This document shows, piece after piece, positions 1-8,395 of a stretch of 30,795 bases of DNA. The stretch is from assembly GCA_030689795.1 (NCBI GenBank), contig JAUYEO010000023.1, positions 1-30,795 on the forward strand. The letters are read 5' to 3'. How positions within the stretch are numbered: position 1 is the first letter of the stretch; the number at the start of each line of letters is the position of its first letter. The position numbers were made by a program, and so were the translations under genes. The notes under the pieces are model-generated. The model was not told the origin of the DNA. It searched no databases and saw only the letters and a program-made list of their open reading frames with translations. Origin of the DNA: Desulfobacterales bacterium (GTDB lineage: Bacteria > Desulfobacterota > Desulfobacteria > Desulfobacterales > RPRI01).

Positions 1-50
1 TGCTTTATAAATACAATCGGTTAAGCTCTATACACCTGAAATGACGGCAA

Positions 51-1154
51 TCATTCGAACATATATCGTCTCATGCTTATATTCAGCAGTATGCCGATGC
101 TTGCAAGAGTTGTAATAATTGAAGACCCGCCATAGCTGACAAACGGCAGAGTCACACCCACAACAGGCATCAAGCCCATAGCCATTCCGGTATTAACAAT
201 CACCTGCCACGACAACATTGCTGAAATTCCAAAAGACAAGGTAGTCCCGAAAGGATCCCTGCATCCGTGAGTTATTTTGAGACTCCATGTTATCAGCATA
301 AAAAAAACAAGGACCAGCACCATCGAACCGATAAAACCCCACTCTTCGGCAAGCACTGAAAAAATAAAATCCGTATGCTGTTCAGGCAGAAAAGAAAGAG
401 CGCTTTGAGTGCCTTTAAGAAACCCCTTGCCGGAAATCATGCCGGAACCGATAGCAATTTTTGACTGTATAATATGGTATCCTGCGCCAAGAGGATCGTG
501 TTCGGGATTTAAGAAGGTCATTATCCTTTGCTTCTGGTAATCTTTGAGCAAAAACCAGACCATCGGAATAACAATTACACCGGTTGATACAAGATAAATG
601 AATGCTTTTCTTTCAATTTTTATAAACACCGACATTGATGCCGCTATGAGAAAAATCAGCATGGCCGTGCCGAGGTCCGGCTGCAGCATAATCAATACAA
701 AAGGCACGATACTTAATAAAAAAGGAGTTAACAATCCGCCCAGCGACAAACCTTTAATGTTTGCCGTTTTTGAATAATACCGGGCAAGAACGATAATAAC
801 CGCAAGTTTGGCAAACTCGGACGGCTGAAATGAAAAAGGGCCAATCATCAACCAGCGTCTTGCTCCGCCGACATATCGCCCGAAAAACAGAACCAGCACC
901 AGAAGCAAAATGGATAATCCGTATATAACAAGAGCCCATCTGTCCAATGCTTTGTAATTAAACAAAAAAGAGATGATCATAACTCCGAAGCCTGCGCAAT
1001 ACCAGACGATTTGTTTCAAGTAGAGAGCATCCTGCACGTTCGATTTTCCGGCAGTAACAGCGCTGTATAGAGTCATGATACCCATCAGCGAAAGAACAAA
1101 TGTCAGGCCCAGTAGCCCCCAGTCAAAATTCTGGATAAGTCTGCGGTCGATCAT
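51..1154 (-). CDS. rodA: RodA, SEDS-family peptidoglycan glycosyltransferase
   Basis: This 367-residue polytopic membrane protein belongs to the SEDS family. In that family RodA polymerises lipid II glycan strands during side-wall elongation, paired with the transpeptidase PBP2. Many hydrophobic segments run through the whole protein. The family landmarks are visible: PFSFQPSEFAKL near residues 106-117, QPDLGTA near 159, and LPEQHTDFIF, whose Asp262 matches the conserved catalytic Asp of RodA. The C-terminal PFVSYGGSS signature is also present. It is the last gene of the mreBCD-mrdA-rodA cluster and lies 55 bp downstream of mrdA. The start at 1154 is the only sensible one for the family N-terminus, although its ribosome-binding site is weak. 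Length is normal for the family. Confidence 0.96.
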   Translation of the reverse strand: MIDRRLIQNFDWGLLGLTFVLSLMGIMTLYSAVTAGKSNVQDALYLKQIVWYCAGFGVMIISFLFNYKALDRWALVIYGLSILLLVLVLFFGRYVGGARRWLMIGPFSFQPSEFAKLAVIIVLARYYSKTANIKGLSLGGLLTPFLLSIVPFVLIMLQPDLGTAMLIFLIAASMSVFIKIERKAFIYLVSTGVIVIPMVWFLLKDYQKQRIMTFLNPEHDPLGAGYHIIQSKIAIGSGMISGKGFLKGTQSALSFLPEQHTDFIFSVLAEEWGFIGSMVLVLVFFMLITWSLKITHGCRDPFGTTLSFGISAMLSWQVIVNTGMAMGLMPVVGVTLPFVSYGGSSIITTLASIGILLNISMRRYMFE

Positions 1155-1209
1155 TTTGTATTCAATAATCCTGTTTTATTTTTTACGATCTTGAAAAAAG
1201 CCGAAGCCG

Positions 1210-3144
1210 TCAGTATTCGTCATAAGCCATATTGTACTCTGCAGTTACACCAGCATTATCACTTTTTTCGCTTTCCGGATTCAAATAACATTTTACAAGC
1301 TCCCTTGCCACAGGGCCGGCAGCGCTTGAACCATGTTCACCATGTTCAATAATAACAGATATGGCTATTTTAGGATCGGAAGAAGGAGCATATGAAACAA
1401 ACCATGCGTGCGGTTTATAGTGGTCGGGGAGTTTTCTTTCGTAGCCCGTTTCATTTTCCTTTCTTCCAACAAGCTGTACTGTTCCAGTTTTACCGGATAT
1501 CTCAATGCCCCCGCCGGGACGGGCTATCCATGCAGTGCCATAATTCATATTGACCGCTTCCCACAACCCTTTCTTTACAATATCCAATGTGCTCTGGCTG
1601 ACAGGAAGATTGCCCAGTATTTCAGGATTGCTCTCGGTAATAAGCCGACCTTCAGGCGTCTCGATTCTTTTCATAACAGTCGGCTTGATTCTTTTTCCCC
1701 CGTTCGCAATGGAGGATGTCAATGCCAGCATCTGAAGGGGGGTAACCAGATTATAACCTTGCCCTATAACTGCAGAAAGAGTCTCTCCGCTGCTCCAGGC
1801 AGTCCCGATACGCTTTTTCTTCCATATTGCCGACGGTATCAAACCTGCGCCCTCCTGCTCCAATCCGATGCCGGTCGGAGCGCCTAGACCGCAGGCTTTC
1901 GCATACCATGCGAGCTTATCTATATCAAGCCTCTGCCCTACATTATAAAAGAAGACGTCACAGGATTCTGCCAGCGCTCTGACTACATTAACCGAGCCAT
2001 GCCCTCCCTTTTTCCAGCATCTGAATTCCCGGTTTCCGTATTTTATATAACCAGGACAATAGAATGAAGTGTTTACATCTATAACTTTTTCTTCCAGAGC
2101 AGCAATTGCGGTCACAATCTTATAGGTTGAGGCAGGGGGATACTCTCCTTTAATGGCTTTATTCTCCATCGGCCTGCCGGGCTGTGATATAATATTTTTC
2201 CACTTGTCATGCGTCAGGCCGCCTACAAATTCATTGGGGTCAAAAGAAGGCTTGCTGGTCATAGCTAAAATCTGGCCGGAAGAAGGGTCCATTGCCACAA
2301 CAGCCCCTGCTTTTCCTTCCAAAAGTTCTTCAGCCCTTTTTTGAAGACGCTGATCAATAGTCAGATAAATGTTGTTTCCTGCTTCAGCATCAATATTTTC
2401 CAGGACCCTGACTACCTGACCCGAAACATTCACTTCAACCTGCCGCCCGCCGCGTTTTCCTATCAGATAACTTTCAAATGATTTTTCAATCCCAAACTTT
2501 CCGATAAAATCACCCGGTTTGTTTCTGATATATTTTTCATCTTTAAGTTCGTTGGAATTTATTTCGCTTAAGTATCCTATGAGGTGGGCAGCGCTCTTCC
2601 GGTGGGGATAATATCTTTTAGGCTGAACATCAACCGAAACCCCCGGAAGATCATACTTATGGGCTTCAACAGCGGCAAGAGCATTCCTTCCGATGTCCTG
2701 TTTCAATAAAACCGGCCTGTAGGAAGATATGCTTTTTATGCTGTCGACTTTTGCCGCCAATTCCACGGCAGGCACATTAATATATTGAGAGAGCTTCTCC
2801 AGTGTAGATTCCACCGGTCTTGCATCGTTTAATACTATACTGAGATTAAACGACGGCCTGTTATCAACAAGCAAAATCCCGTTGCGGTCGAAAACCAGCC
2901 CTCTCGGATATTCTATTCTTTGCAGACGTATGCAGTTGTTTTCAGAAAGCCGCCTGAACTCCTCTCCCCCGATAACCTGAAGGTAAAATAAACGCAGAAA
3001 AATAACAACGAATGCAGCGGTAACAAAATACATAACCCCCGATAAACGTTGCCTGAACCATTCGCTGTCCGTACTTCTAATAAACTTGCTCATTGCATTT
3101 AAAAAAACAATCGAAAGATTTTTAACTTTTTTGCTCGGAAACAT
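1210..3144 (-). CDS. mrdA: Penicillin-binding protein 2, elongation transpeptidase
   Basis: This 644-residue class B penicillin-binding protein cross-links peptidoglycan during elongation together with RodA. One N-terminal membrane anchor lies near residues 35-57, followed by the PBP dimerisation domain and then the transpeptidase domain. The catalytic motifs are intact: SxxK as S339-T-Y-K342, SxD as S394-C-D396 (the SxD form seen in PBP2), and KTG in SGKTGTV near the C-terminus. Its 5' end overlaps the 3' end of mreD by 23 bp, which indicates one transcript. No strong Shine-Dalgarno sequence is seen before the start at 3144. An internal ATG at 3093 (MSKFIRS) is possible, but it also lacks a ribosome-binding site, so the longer form is kept. 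Confidence 0.95.
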   Translation of the reverse strand: MFPSKKVKNLSIVFLNAMSKFIRSTDSEWFRQRLSGVMYFVTAAFVVIFLRLFYLQVIGGEEFRRLSENNCIRLQRIEYPRGLVFDRNGILLVDNRPSFNLSIVLNDARPVESTLEKLSQYINVPAVELAAKVDSIKSISSYRPVLLKQDIGRNALAAVEAHKYDLPGVSVDVQPKRYYPHRKSAAHLIGYLSEINSNELKDEKYIRNKPGDFIGKFGIEKSFESYLIGKRGGRQVEVNVSGQVVRVLENIDAEAGNNIYLTIDQRLQKRAEELLEGKAGAVVAMDPSSGQILAMTSKPSFDPNEFVGGLTHDKWKNIISQPGRPMENKAIKGEYPPASTYKIVTAIAALEEKVIDVNTSFYCPGYIKYGNREFRCWKKGGHGSVNVVRALAESCDVFFYNVGQRLDIDKLAWYAKACGLGAPTGIGLEQEGAGLIPSAIWKKKRIGTAWSSGETLSAVIGQGYNLVTPLQMLALTSSIANGGKRIKPTVMKRIETPEGRLITESNPEILGNLPVSQSTLDIVKKGLWEAVNMNYGTAWIARPGGGIEISGKTGTVQLVGRKENETGYERKLPDHYKPHAWFVSYAPSSDPKIAISVIIEHGEHGSSAAGPVARELVKCYLNPESEKSDNAGVTAEYNMAYDEY

Positions 3145-3640
3145 GCGGGTTAAACCACCCGCTCCAGGTATTATAAGCGCGGTTAATAACCATGAGAAAA
3201 AACGAGCCGGTAAGAAAAGCCCATAAGATCTGCACTAAGGTGTTTTCCGGTATGTTTCCGGGAAATTGCGAATCCGGATTAAACAGAACAAACGAGCCTA
3301 TGAAAATAAGATTTTCAAACAGTACCCCTGATGCAACGGCAAAAACCATGTATAGTTTGTTTCTTATATGGAAATATACCGAACTCCACCTGATAGTTGC
3401 GAACAGCCACAAATATATGGTCATATATAAACCGAAAGGACCATTGTAAAGATTATCCATTATAATGCCGAGAAAGAGAATTACTGAAATGCTCTCCCGC
3501 AAATTCCGGTAAAGCCCGAGATATATTACAATAAGAATGAACAGATCATAAAATCCGCTCAATACGCGGAAATAGTGTATAATTGTCGTCTGAATCAGTA
3601 TTAAAACAAGGCATGTGAATCCGTAGAAAAAATATTTCAT
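3122..3640 (-). CDS. mreD: MreD, rod-shape membrane protein
   Basis: This small hydrophobic protein of 172 residues has about five predicted membrane spans and the usual MreD pattern (FYDLFILIVIYLGLYR, then DNLYNGPFGLYM). MreD links MreC and the MreB cytoskeleton to the RodA/PBP2 wall-synthesis complex in the inner membrane. Its ATG overlaps the mreC stop codon as ATGA, and its 3' end overlaps mrdA by 23 bp, so translation is probably coupled on both sides. Sequence conservation in this family is low, so the call rests on size, hydrophobicity and the fixed gene order mreC-mreD-mrdA. Confidence 0.9.
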   Translation of the reverse strand: MKYFFYGFTCLVLILIQTTIIHYFRVLSGFYDLFILIVIYLGLYRNLRESISVILFLGIIMDNLYNGPFGLYMTIYLWLFATIRWSSVYFHIRNKLYMVFAVASGVLFENLIFIGSFVLFNPDSQFPGNIPENTLVQILWAFLTGSFFLMVINRAYNTWSGWFNPHVSEQKS

Positions 3641-4473
3641 TTATCTTCTGCAAAATTCCGGTTTGAAGGATTTATTAATATAAGAACTTCCTCCAGCTTT
3701 TCAAAATCAACAAAAGGAGTAATACTTACTTCCTGGAACAGGCCTGAATTCCCCTCAGCTTTCTCTGTAACGTATCCAATACGCAATCCTTTGGGGAATA
3801 CTCCATCCAGTCCTGAAGCAATAACCGAATCACCGGTCTCAATATCATGCCGCCTCAAGACATATTTAAAGATGCACTGATCCGAAGATATGCCTTTAAT
3901 GATTCCACGGGCCCTGTTTCGCTGGACAAGCGCATCTACAGCGCTGTTTTGATCTATAACCAATAAAACTTTGGAATAATGCTCGGAACTATCAATTACC
4001 TGGCCTACAACACCTTCCGGAATAATCACAGGCAGACCCCTCTTAACTCCATCCGCTTTTCCCTTGTCAATGATTATTGTCCTGTACCACGGGGATGGAT
4101 CTATACCTATCACTTCGGCAGCAAGTACTTCATCGGGTATGTTTTGACGGAAATCAAATAATTTACGCAGCCGGTCGTTGGAAATCTCTATCTCATGATA
4201 TTCATTGTTCTTTTGAATAACATGACTGAGGCTTTTTTTAAGATTTTCATTCTCCCTTGCAGCCGACACAAGAAAAAAATAATGCCCCCATATGCTTTTT
4301 GCAAAACGGATTGTGTGTGTAAGGGTCTCCTGAAACGGGGCTATTACAGTCAATGCAACCCGTCCGAGAGTATAGGGGGGATAACGATGCTTGCCTGAAA
4401 CGGAAAGCACAATGAGATTGACAGCCACAAGGATTATTACCCCGACTATCATCATTGTCTTTCTTGAAAACAT
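3637..4473 (-). CDS. mreC: MreC, rod shape-determining protein
   Basis: This 278-residue bitopic protein has one N-terminal membrane helix (MMIVGVIILVAVNLIVLSV), a coiled-coil stretch (roughly residues 65-100) and a beta-rich periplasmic domain. The MreC signatures are VIGIDPSPWYRTIIIDKGKADGVKRG in the middle of the protein, then GVVGQVI and VIASGLDGVFPKGLRIG. MreC activates PBP2 in the elongasome. It begins only 4 bp after the mreB stop with no obvious ribosome-binding site, consistent with translational coupling. Length and architecture are typical. Confidence 0.95.
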   Translation of the reverse strand: MFSRKTMMIVGVIILVAVNLIVLSVSGKHRYPPYTLGRVALTVIAPFQETLTHTIRFAKSIWGHYFFLVSAARENENLKKSLSHVIQKNNEYHEIEISNDRLRKLFDFRQNIPDEVLAAEVIGIDPSPWYRTIIIDKGKADGVKRGLPVIIPEGVVGQVIDSSEHYSKVLLVIDQNSAVDALVQRNRARGIIKGISSDQCIFKYVLRRHDIETGDSVIASGLDGVFPKGLRIGYVTEKAEGNSGLFQEVSITPFVDFEKLEEVLILINPSNRNFAEDK

Positions 4474-4477
4474 GAAA

Positions 4478-5521
4478 TTAAGCTATTACAATTTTTTTGA
4501 GGATTTCAATACTATCCAGAGCTTTTCCCGCACCGAGGCAAACTGTTGATAAAGGATCTTCGGTAACCGTAATAGGAAGGCCGGTCTCTTCCCTCAACAG
4601 TTTGTCAAGATTTTTCAACAACGCTCCGCCTCCGGTCAAGACAATTCCCCGGTCAACAATATCCGAAGCCAGCTCAGGAGGGGTATGTTCAAGCGCAATT
4701 TTAACAGTTTCAACAATCGCATCAATCTGCTCTGATATCGCAAGCCTTATTTCTTCTGAATCAATCGAAAGTATTTTCGGAATTCCGGATGCCAAATCCC
4801 TGCCTTTGACCTCTATAGTTTCTATATCTTCAGGATCCGGATAAGCGTTGCCTATGGCTGTTTTGATGATCTCAGCCGATCTTTCTCCTATCAGCAGATT
4901 GTATTTTCTCTTTATGTATTGTATAATAGCAGCGTCCATCTTGTCTCCGGCCACCCTGACGGATCTGCTGTAAACAATCCCGGCAAGAGATATAACCGCT
5001 ACTTCAGTTGTTCCTCCGCCGATATCGACAACCATGTTACAGATAGGTTCGGAGATAGGCAAGCCGGCGCCTATGGCGGCAGCCATCGGTTCTTCAATAA
5101 GAAAAACCTCTCGCGCTCCTGCCGATTCGGCCGATTCCCTCACGGCACGCTTTTCAACCTGCGTAATTCCGGAAGGCACCGCAATTATTATCCTTGGCCG
5201 CACAAAAGCCCTCCTGTTATGAACCTTGTGTATGAAATGGCGCAACATTGCCTCGGTAACTTCGAAATCGGCAATAACGCCGTCACGCATCGGGCGAACT
5301 GCAACGATGTTTCCGGGTGTCCTTCCCAGCATGTTTTTTGCTTCACTTCCTACAGCAAGGACCCGGTTTTTTGATCTGCCATCCCCGCTCACGGCAACAA
5401 CCGAAGGTTCGTTTAATACTATCCCTTTACCTCTGACATAAATGAGTGTATTCGCAGTGCCAAGATCAATCGCAAGGTCACTTGAAAATGCGCCTAAAAT
5501 TCCATCTAAAAAAAGATTCAT
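4478..5521 (-). CDS. mreB: MreB, actin-like cytoskeletal ATPase
   Basis: This 347-residue actin-fold protein forms membrane-associated filaments that position the elongasome and set rod shape. Nucleotide-binding motifs are clear: phosphate-1 (DLGTANTLIY) near the N-terminus, phosphate-2 (VDIGGGTTEVAV) in the centre, and the adenosine motif (LTGGGALLKNL) near residue 295. It is the first gene of the minus-strand shape operon. A GAGG ribosome-binding site lies 5 nt before the ATG at 5521. The 243-bp upstream gap is AT-rich and probably holds the operon promoter, but no convincing -35/-10 pair could be chosen. The presence of the cluster predicts a rod-shaped cell. Confidence 0.98.
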   Translation of the reverse strand: MNLFLDGILGAFSSDLAIDLGTANTLIYVRGKGIVLNEPSVVAVSGDGRSKNRVLAVGSEAKNMLGRTPGNIVAVRPMRDGVIADFEVTEAMLRHFIHKVHNRRAFVRPRIIIAVPSGITQVEKRAVRESAESAGAREVFLIEEPMAAAIGAGLPISEPICNMVVDIGGGTTEVAVISLAGIVYSRSVRVAGDKMDAAIIQYIKRKYNLLIGERSAEIIKTAIGNAYPDPEDIETIEVKGRDLASGIPKILSIDSEEIRLAISEQIDAIVETVKIALEHTPPELASDIVDRGIVLTGGGALLKNLDKLLREETGLPITVTEDPLSTVCLGAGKALDSIEILKKIVIA

Positions 5522-5764
5522 ACTGCCTCGATATATATCAATAAATTACTAATTTTTAATAAATTTCAAAAATCCCCGAAAAACAATACGGAAATATCAG
5601 ATGAACCGCTACCAGAAATATATTTTCATTACAAGGGGAATCTATCCGTTTATATAAATATTTTTGTTTGAAACAGACTGCGTTAAAACGGCCTGAATTT
5701 ATATCAAAACCTGCTTTATGGAAATTTTCCCGAAAACAAGCAAACCGGACGGGGAGATGCGCTT

Positions 5765-6919
5765 CTAATAAATCTTTATGATTCCTCTTTCCGCAAGATT
5801 TTCCATTATAATATCATGCAAAGCCGGTCTGAACTCTTTTATTTTCATATTCTCCCTTGAAGGATGAACGCGATTGGTAAATAATATAACGATTATGAAA
5901 TTGTCGAGATCCATCCAGAATGAAGTTCCTGTAAAACCAAGATGTCCTACACTATTGCGGGAAAAATGGATACCTGAGCTTGATCCGGTTAAAGAGGGAG
6001 CGTCAAAGCCCAGAGCACGGCCTGTTCCCTCACTGCGCCTTAAAAAATGATTTGTCAGTTTTCCGTCAATTACAGCATTTTTCGATATTCCATGAAAAGA
6101 AAAGAGCAGCTCAGACAATAAAAGGTTCACATCACCGGCTGTTCCGAAAAGGCCTGCATGCCCTTCGATTCCACCCATCACATATGCATTCTCATCATGC
6201 ACCACCCCTTCAAGGAGTATATTACGCCAGGGGCATATTTCTGTGGCTGCAAATGATCCGTTGCGCTCTTTCCCCTTCTTTTCCTTATAATCAAGATCAA
6301 TAAAAAATATTTTTTCAAGGCCAAGAGGCTTGTATATTTTGTCATAAACAAAATGGTCAAGGCGGCTGCCGGAAACGGCTTCAACCACCCATCTTAAAAA
6401 CATGAATCCGAGGTCGCTGTATAAAACATTTTCACCAGGCCGGCATAAGAGGGGCTCTTTAACCAGCAGATCCCTTAAAGTGGATTCTCTTTCGTTTTTC
6501 GGGAGATCACGAAGGGTTAAATAATATGGACGGTAATCGGGAATGCCCGAATTATGGGCAAGCAGGTTTATTATCCTGATACCTTCTTTTTCCGTCTTCC
6601 TGAACAGGGGGAGAATCGATGCCAATTTGTCTTCGATTTCAAGCCTTCCTTCCTGAACAAGTTTCATAACGGCAAGCGTTGTTGCGAGAGGTTTTGTTAA
6701 AGAAGCAAGGTCAAACACCGTATCCCTTGTCATCTTTTTTCCGGAAAGCTTGTTTGCCAATCCGTATGCATCAAAAAAGAGAATTTTGCCTTTAACAGAG
6801 ACAAGCAGCACGGCGCCCGGGAAAACATTATCCGAGAGAGCATCGGTCATGGCATTGTTGATTTTTTCCATAGGCATAATGAATTCCCCGATATCACTTG
6901 TGAGACTTTTGCATAACAC
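5765..6919 (-). CDS. Serine hydrolase of the beta-lactamase/class C PBP fold
   Basis: This 384-residue protein belongs to the beta-lactamase/transpeptidase-like family (class C beta-lactamase, EstB esterase and D-aminopeptidase relatives). The catalytic motifs are SxxK as S73-L-T-K76, YxD as Y167-S-D169 in place of the usual YxN, and H-L-G near the C-terminus in GHLGFTGTSFWMD. Members act as beta-lactamases, low-molecular-weight PBPs or esterases, and sequence alone does not decide which. No clear signal peptide is seen, which argues against an exported beta-lactamase. It starts 16 bp after the LD-carboxypeptidase stop, so the two are likely one transcript. The ATG at 6919 has GAGGTG close upstream. 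An alternative ATG at 6877 would shorten it by 14 residues. Confidence 0.88.
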   Translation of the reverse strand: MLCKSLTSDIGEFIMPMEKINNAMTDALSDNVFPGAVLLVSVKGKILFFDAYGLANKLSGKKMTRDTVFDLASLTKPLATTLAVMKLVQEGRLEIEDKLASILPLFRKTEKEGIRIINLLAHNSGIPDYRPYYLTLRDLPKNERESTLRDLLVKEPLLCRPGENVLYSDLGFMFLRWVVEAVSGSRLDHFVYDKIYKPLGLEKIFFIDLDYKEKKGKERNGSFAATEICPWRNILLEGVVHDENAYVMGGIEGHAGLFGTAGDVNLLLSELLFSFHGISKNAVIDGKLTNHFLRRSEGTGRALGFDAPSLTGSSSGIHFSRNSVGHLGFTGTSFWMDLDNFIIVILFTNRVHPSRENMKIKEFRPALHDIIMENLAERGIIKIY

Positions 6920-6935
6920 CTCATTCTAAATGATT

Positions 6936-7856
6936 TCAGGTGGCAGGCCACTCAAAAGAAAGAAGTTTGCCGCCTGCATCAAGAGTTGCCTTGAGGCCAA
7001 AAGGAATCATAATGTTTTCCTTTCCATGCCCGGCAGCAAAACCTGCGAGAACAGGTATGTCAAATTTTTCAAACAGGCCGGTCACAATTTTATTTATCTC
7101 TCTTACAGATCCGCAGTCTGTAAATGAGCCGAGCACCAGGCCTGATATGCCGTTAAAACACCCTGCCATTTTCATATGGGTAAGCATTCTGTCTATCCTG
7201 TATACCGCCTCTCCCCTTTCTTCTATAAACAGAATGCTGTCTTTGAAATCCGGCAAATAGGGTGTGCCGGTGAGATGACACAGCGTCGATAAATTGCCTC
7301 CCAGCAGAATACCGGATCCGATTCCCGATTTTAAACTCGTTCCCTTTTTAGAGAAAATTTCAAAATCTGAACGTGAAGTAAGAGCCGAAAACATTGCGTT
7401 TCTTGTTCTTTGAGAGGCGCTGCCGAGTTCGACAGCCATCGGACCATGAAAAGAGATCAGCCGGCATTTTTTAAAAAGAGCGGACAACAGAGCCGTAACA
7501 TCACTGTACCCGACAAATAGTTTCGGATTATTCAAAATATTCTCATAATCGAGTGAAGAAAGTATCTTCAACGAGCCGAAACCGCCTCTGGCGCATACAA
7601 TAGCTTTGATATCTTTTTTGGAAAAGAGATTATTCAGTATTGAAGCTCTTTGATCGTCGGTTCCGGCCAGATATCCGTTCCTGTTAAAAATGCCTTCAGG
7701 AATATAAACATTGAATCCCATAGATTCCAGAACATCGATTCCCCTGTTGAACTTTCTTAAATCAAAAGGGCTTGCCGGTGCGGCTATTCCGATTGTGTCG
7801 CCACGTTCAAGTTTTTCAGGAGCCAAAATAATATTTTTCATAGTCCGCTTATACAT
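6936..7856 (-). CDS. ldcA: LD-carboxypeptidase, peptidase family S66
   Basis: This 306-residue protein matches LD-carboxypeptidase (LdcA/MccF fold), which removes the terminal D-Ala from murein tetrapeptides during cytoplasmic peptidoglycan recycling. The family features are an N-terminal GDTIGIAAPASPFD, the nucleophile elbow GYSDVTALL with Ser118, the Glu region SILFIEERGEAVYRIDRML, and the His of AGHGKENIMIPFG near residue 277. Together these form the Ser-Glu-His triad. MccF-type microcin-immunity members share the fold, but the location beside wall genes favours recycling. The start is uncertain between 7856 and an ATG at 7841, and neither has a strong ribosome-binding site. Confidence 0.9.
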   Translation of the reverse strand: MYKRTMKNIILAPEKLERGDTIGIAAPASPFDLRKFNRGIDVLESMGFNVYIPEGIFNRNGYLAGTDDQRASILNNLFSKKDIKAIVCARGGFGSLKILSSLDYENILNNPKLFVGYSDVTALLSALFKKCRLISFHGPMAVELGSASQRTRNAMFSALTSRSDFEIFSKKGTSLKSGIGSGILLGGNLSTLCHLTGTPYLPDFKDSILFIEERGEAVYRIDRMLTHMKMAGCFNGISGLVLGSFTDCGSVREINKIVTGLFEKFDIPVLAGFAAGHGKENIMIPFGLKATLDAGGKLLSFEWPAT

Positions 7857-7859
7857 CTA

Positions 7860-7888
7860 TTGACATGACATATTCAAAGTGTTAGTTG
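7860..7888 (+). promoter_or_regulatory. Candidate sigma-70 promoter of tRNA-Pro
   Basis: A perfect -35 box TTGACA lies at 7860-7865. A 17-nt spacer leads to a weak -10 (TAGTTG, 7883-7888), which would start transcription around 7895, just before the mature tRNA 5' end at 7903. The -10 is poor, so the call depends on the -35 box and its placement. Confidence 0.45.
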
Positions 7889-7902
7889 AAAAATTCTGTC
7901 GT

Positions 7903-7979
<77 letters not shown>

Positions 7980-8050
7980 GAAAATTATCTCCTTACTCTT
8001 TATTCCCTCCGGTTTTTGTTTCGAGAGCTTAGCATAACCACCATTATGAG

Positions 8051-8270
8051 CAGGCAGAGGTAATCGGTTTTACCGTTTAGCAAGATCGATATCAGACTCC
8101 GTCAACGGCAGCAGATACGCTCCCATTAGACCTGAACAGCCCCAGTGGATATACGCCCACGAAGCCGTTATTTCGTCTCTGCCTGTGTCTCCTTATTGAC
8201 AATCAGGGGGCGTTGTTATGTTTCGTAACAATTTCTTGCAAAACGGCAAAACCGATTACCTCTGTCTGCC
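8051..8270. repeat. Long inverted repeat with structured interior; candidate ncRNA or mobile hairpin
   Basis: The gene-free stretch 7980-8395 contains two near-perfect inverted arms, 8055-8085 and 8234-8264, which match at 29 of 31 positions (core CAGAGGTAATCGGTTTT). The roughly 148-nt interior can form further hairpins: TTGTTA/TAACAA near 8212-8232, GCCCC pairing with GGGGC, ACGAA/TTCGT and CCGT/ACGG. Read on the minus strand, one of the two arm mismatches becomes a G-U wobble, a weak hint of a minus-strand RNA. No ORF with a ribosome-binding site lies inside. It does not match 6S, RNase P, tmRNA or SRP RNA signatures by eye. A MITE-like element is the main alternative. Confidence 0.55.
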
Positions 8271-8345
8271 CCGAAAATCATGTAGTGATAGAGGTCTCAT
8301 TCCATATCGTAGCACAGCGGCATGTTTTGTCAACATAACGAATAG

Positions 8346-8374
8346 TTGTTGAAACAAATTGCCTGATTCAACAA
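8346..8374. promoter_or_regulatory. Inverted repeat upstream of the sensor kinase gene
   Basis: TTGTTGAA (8346-8353) and TTCAACAA (8367-8374) form an 8-bp inverted repeat with a 13-nt spacer, 22 bp before the histidine kinase start. The position suits an operator or autoregulatory site. No protein can be assigned, and it does not resemble the TTTTACA palindromes near the sigma-54 promoters. Confidence 0.35.
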
Positions 8375-8395
8375 TTTATTGTATAGCACCGGGAA

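Noticed and set aside
4919..5374. 151-residue plus-strand open frame opposite mreB
   Set aside because: Antisense shadow of mreB; no start signals and no domain.
8051..8270. Integron attC site or retron ncRNA
   Set aside because: The element is longer than typical attC sites and lacks the paired RYYYAAC/GTTRRRY core, and there is no integrase or reverse transcriptase gene in the window.
8361..8386. TTGCCT-N17-TATAGC as a promoter for the histidine kinase
   Set aside because: Both boxes match only 4 of 6, and the start codon would fall about 3 nt after the transcription start, forcing a leaderless mRNA; not convincing.
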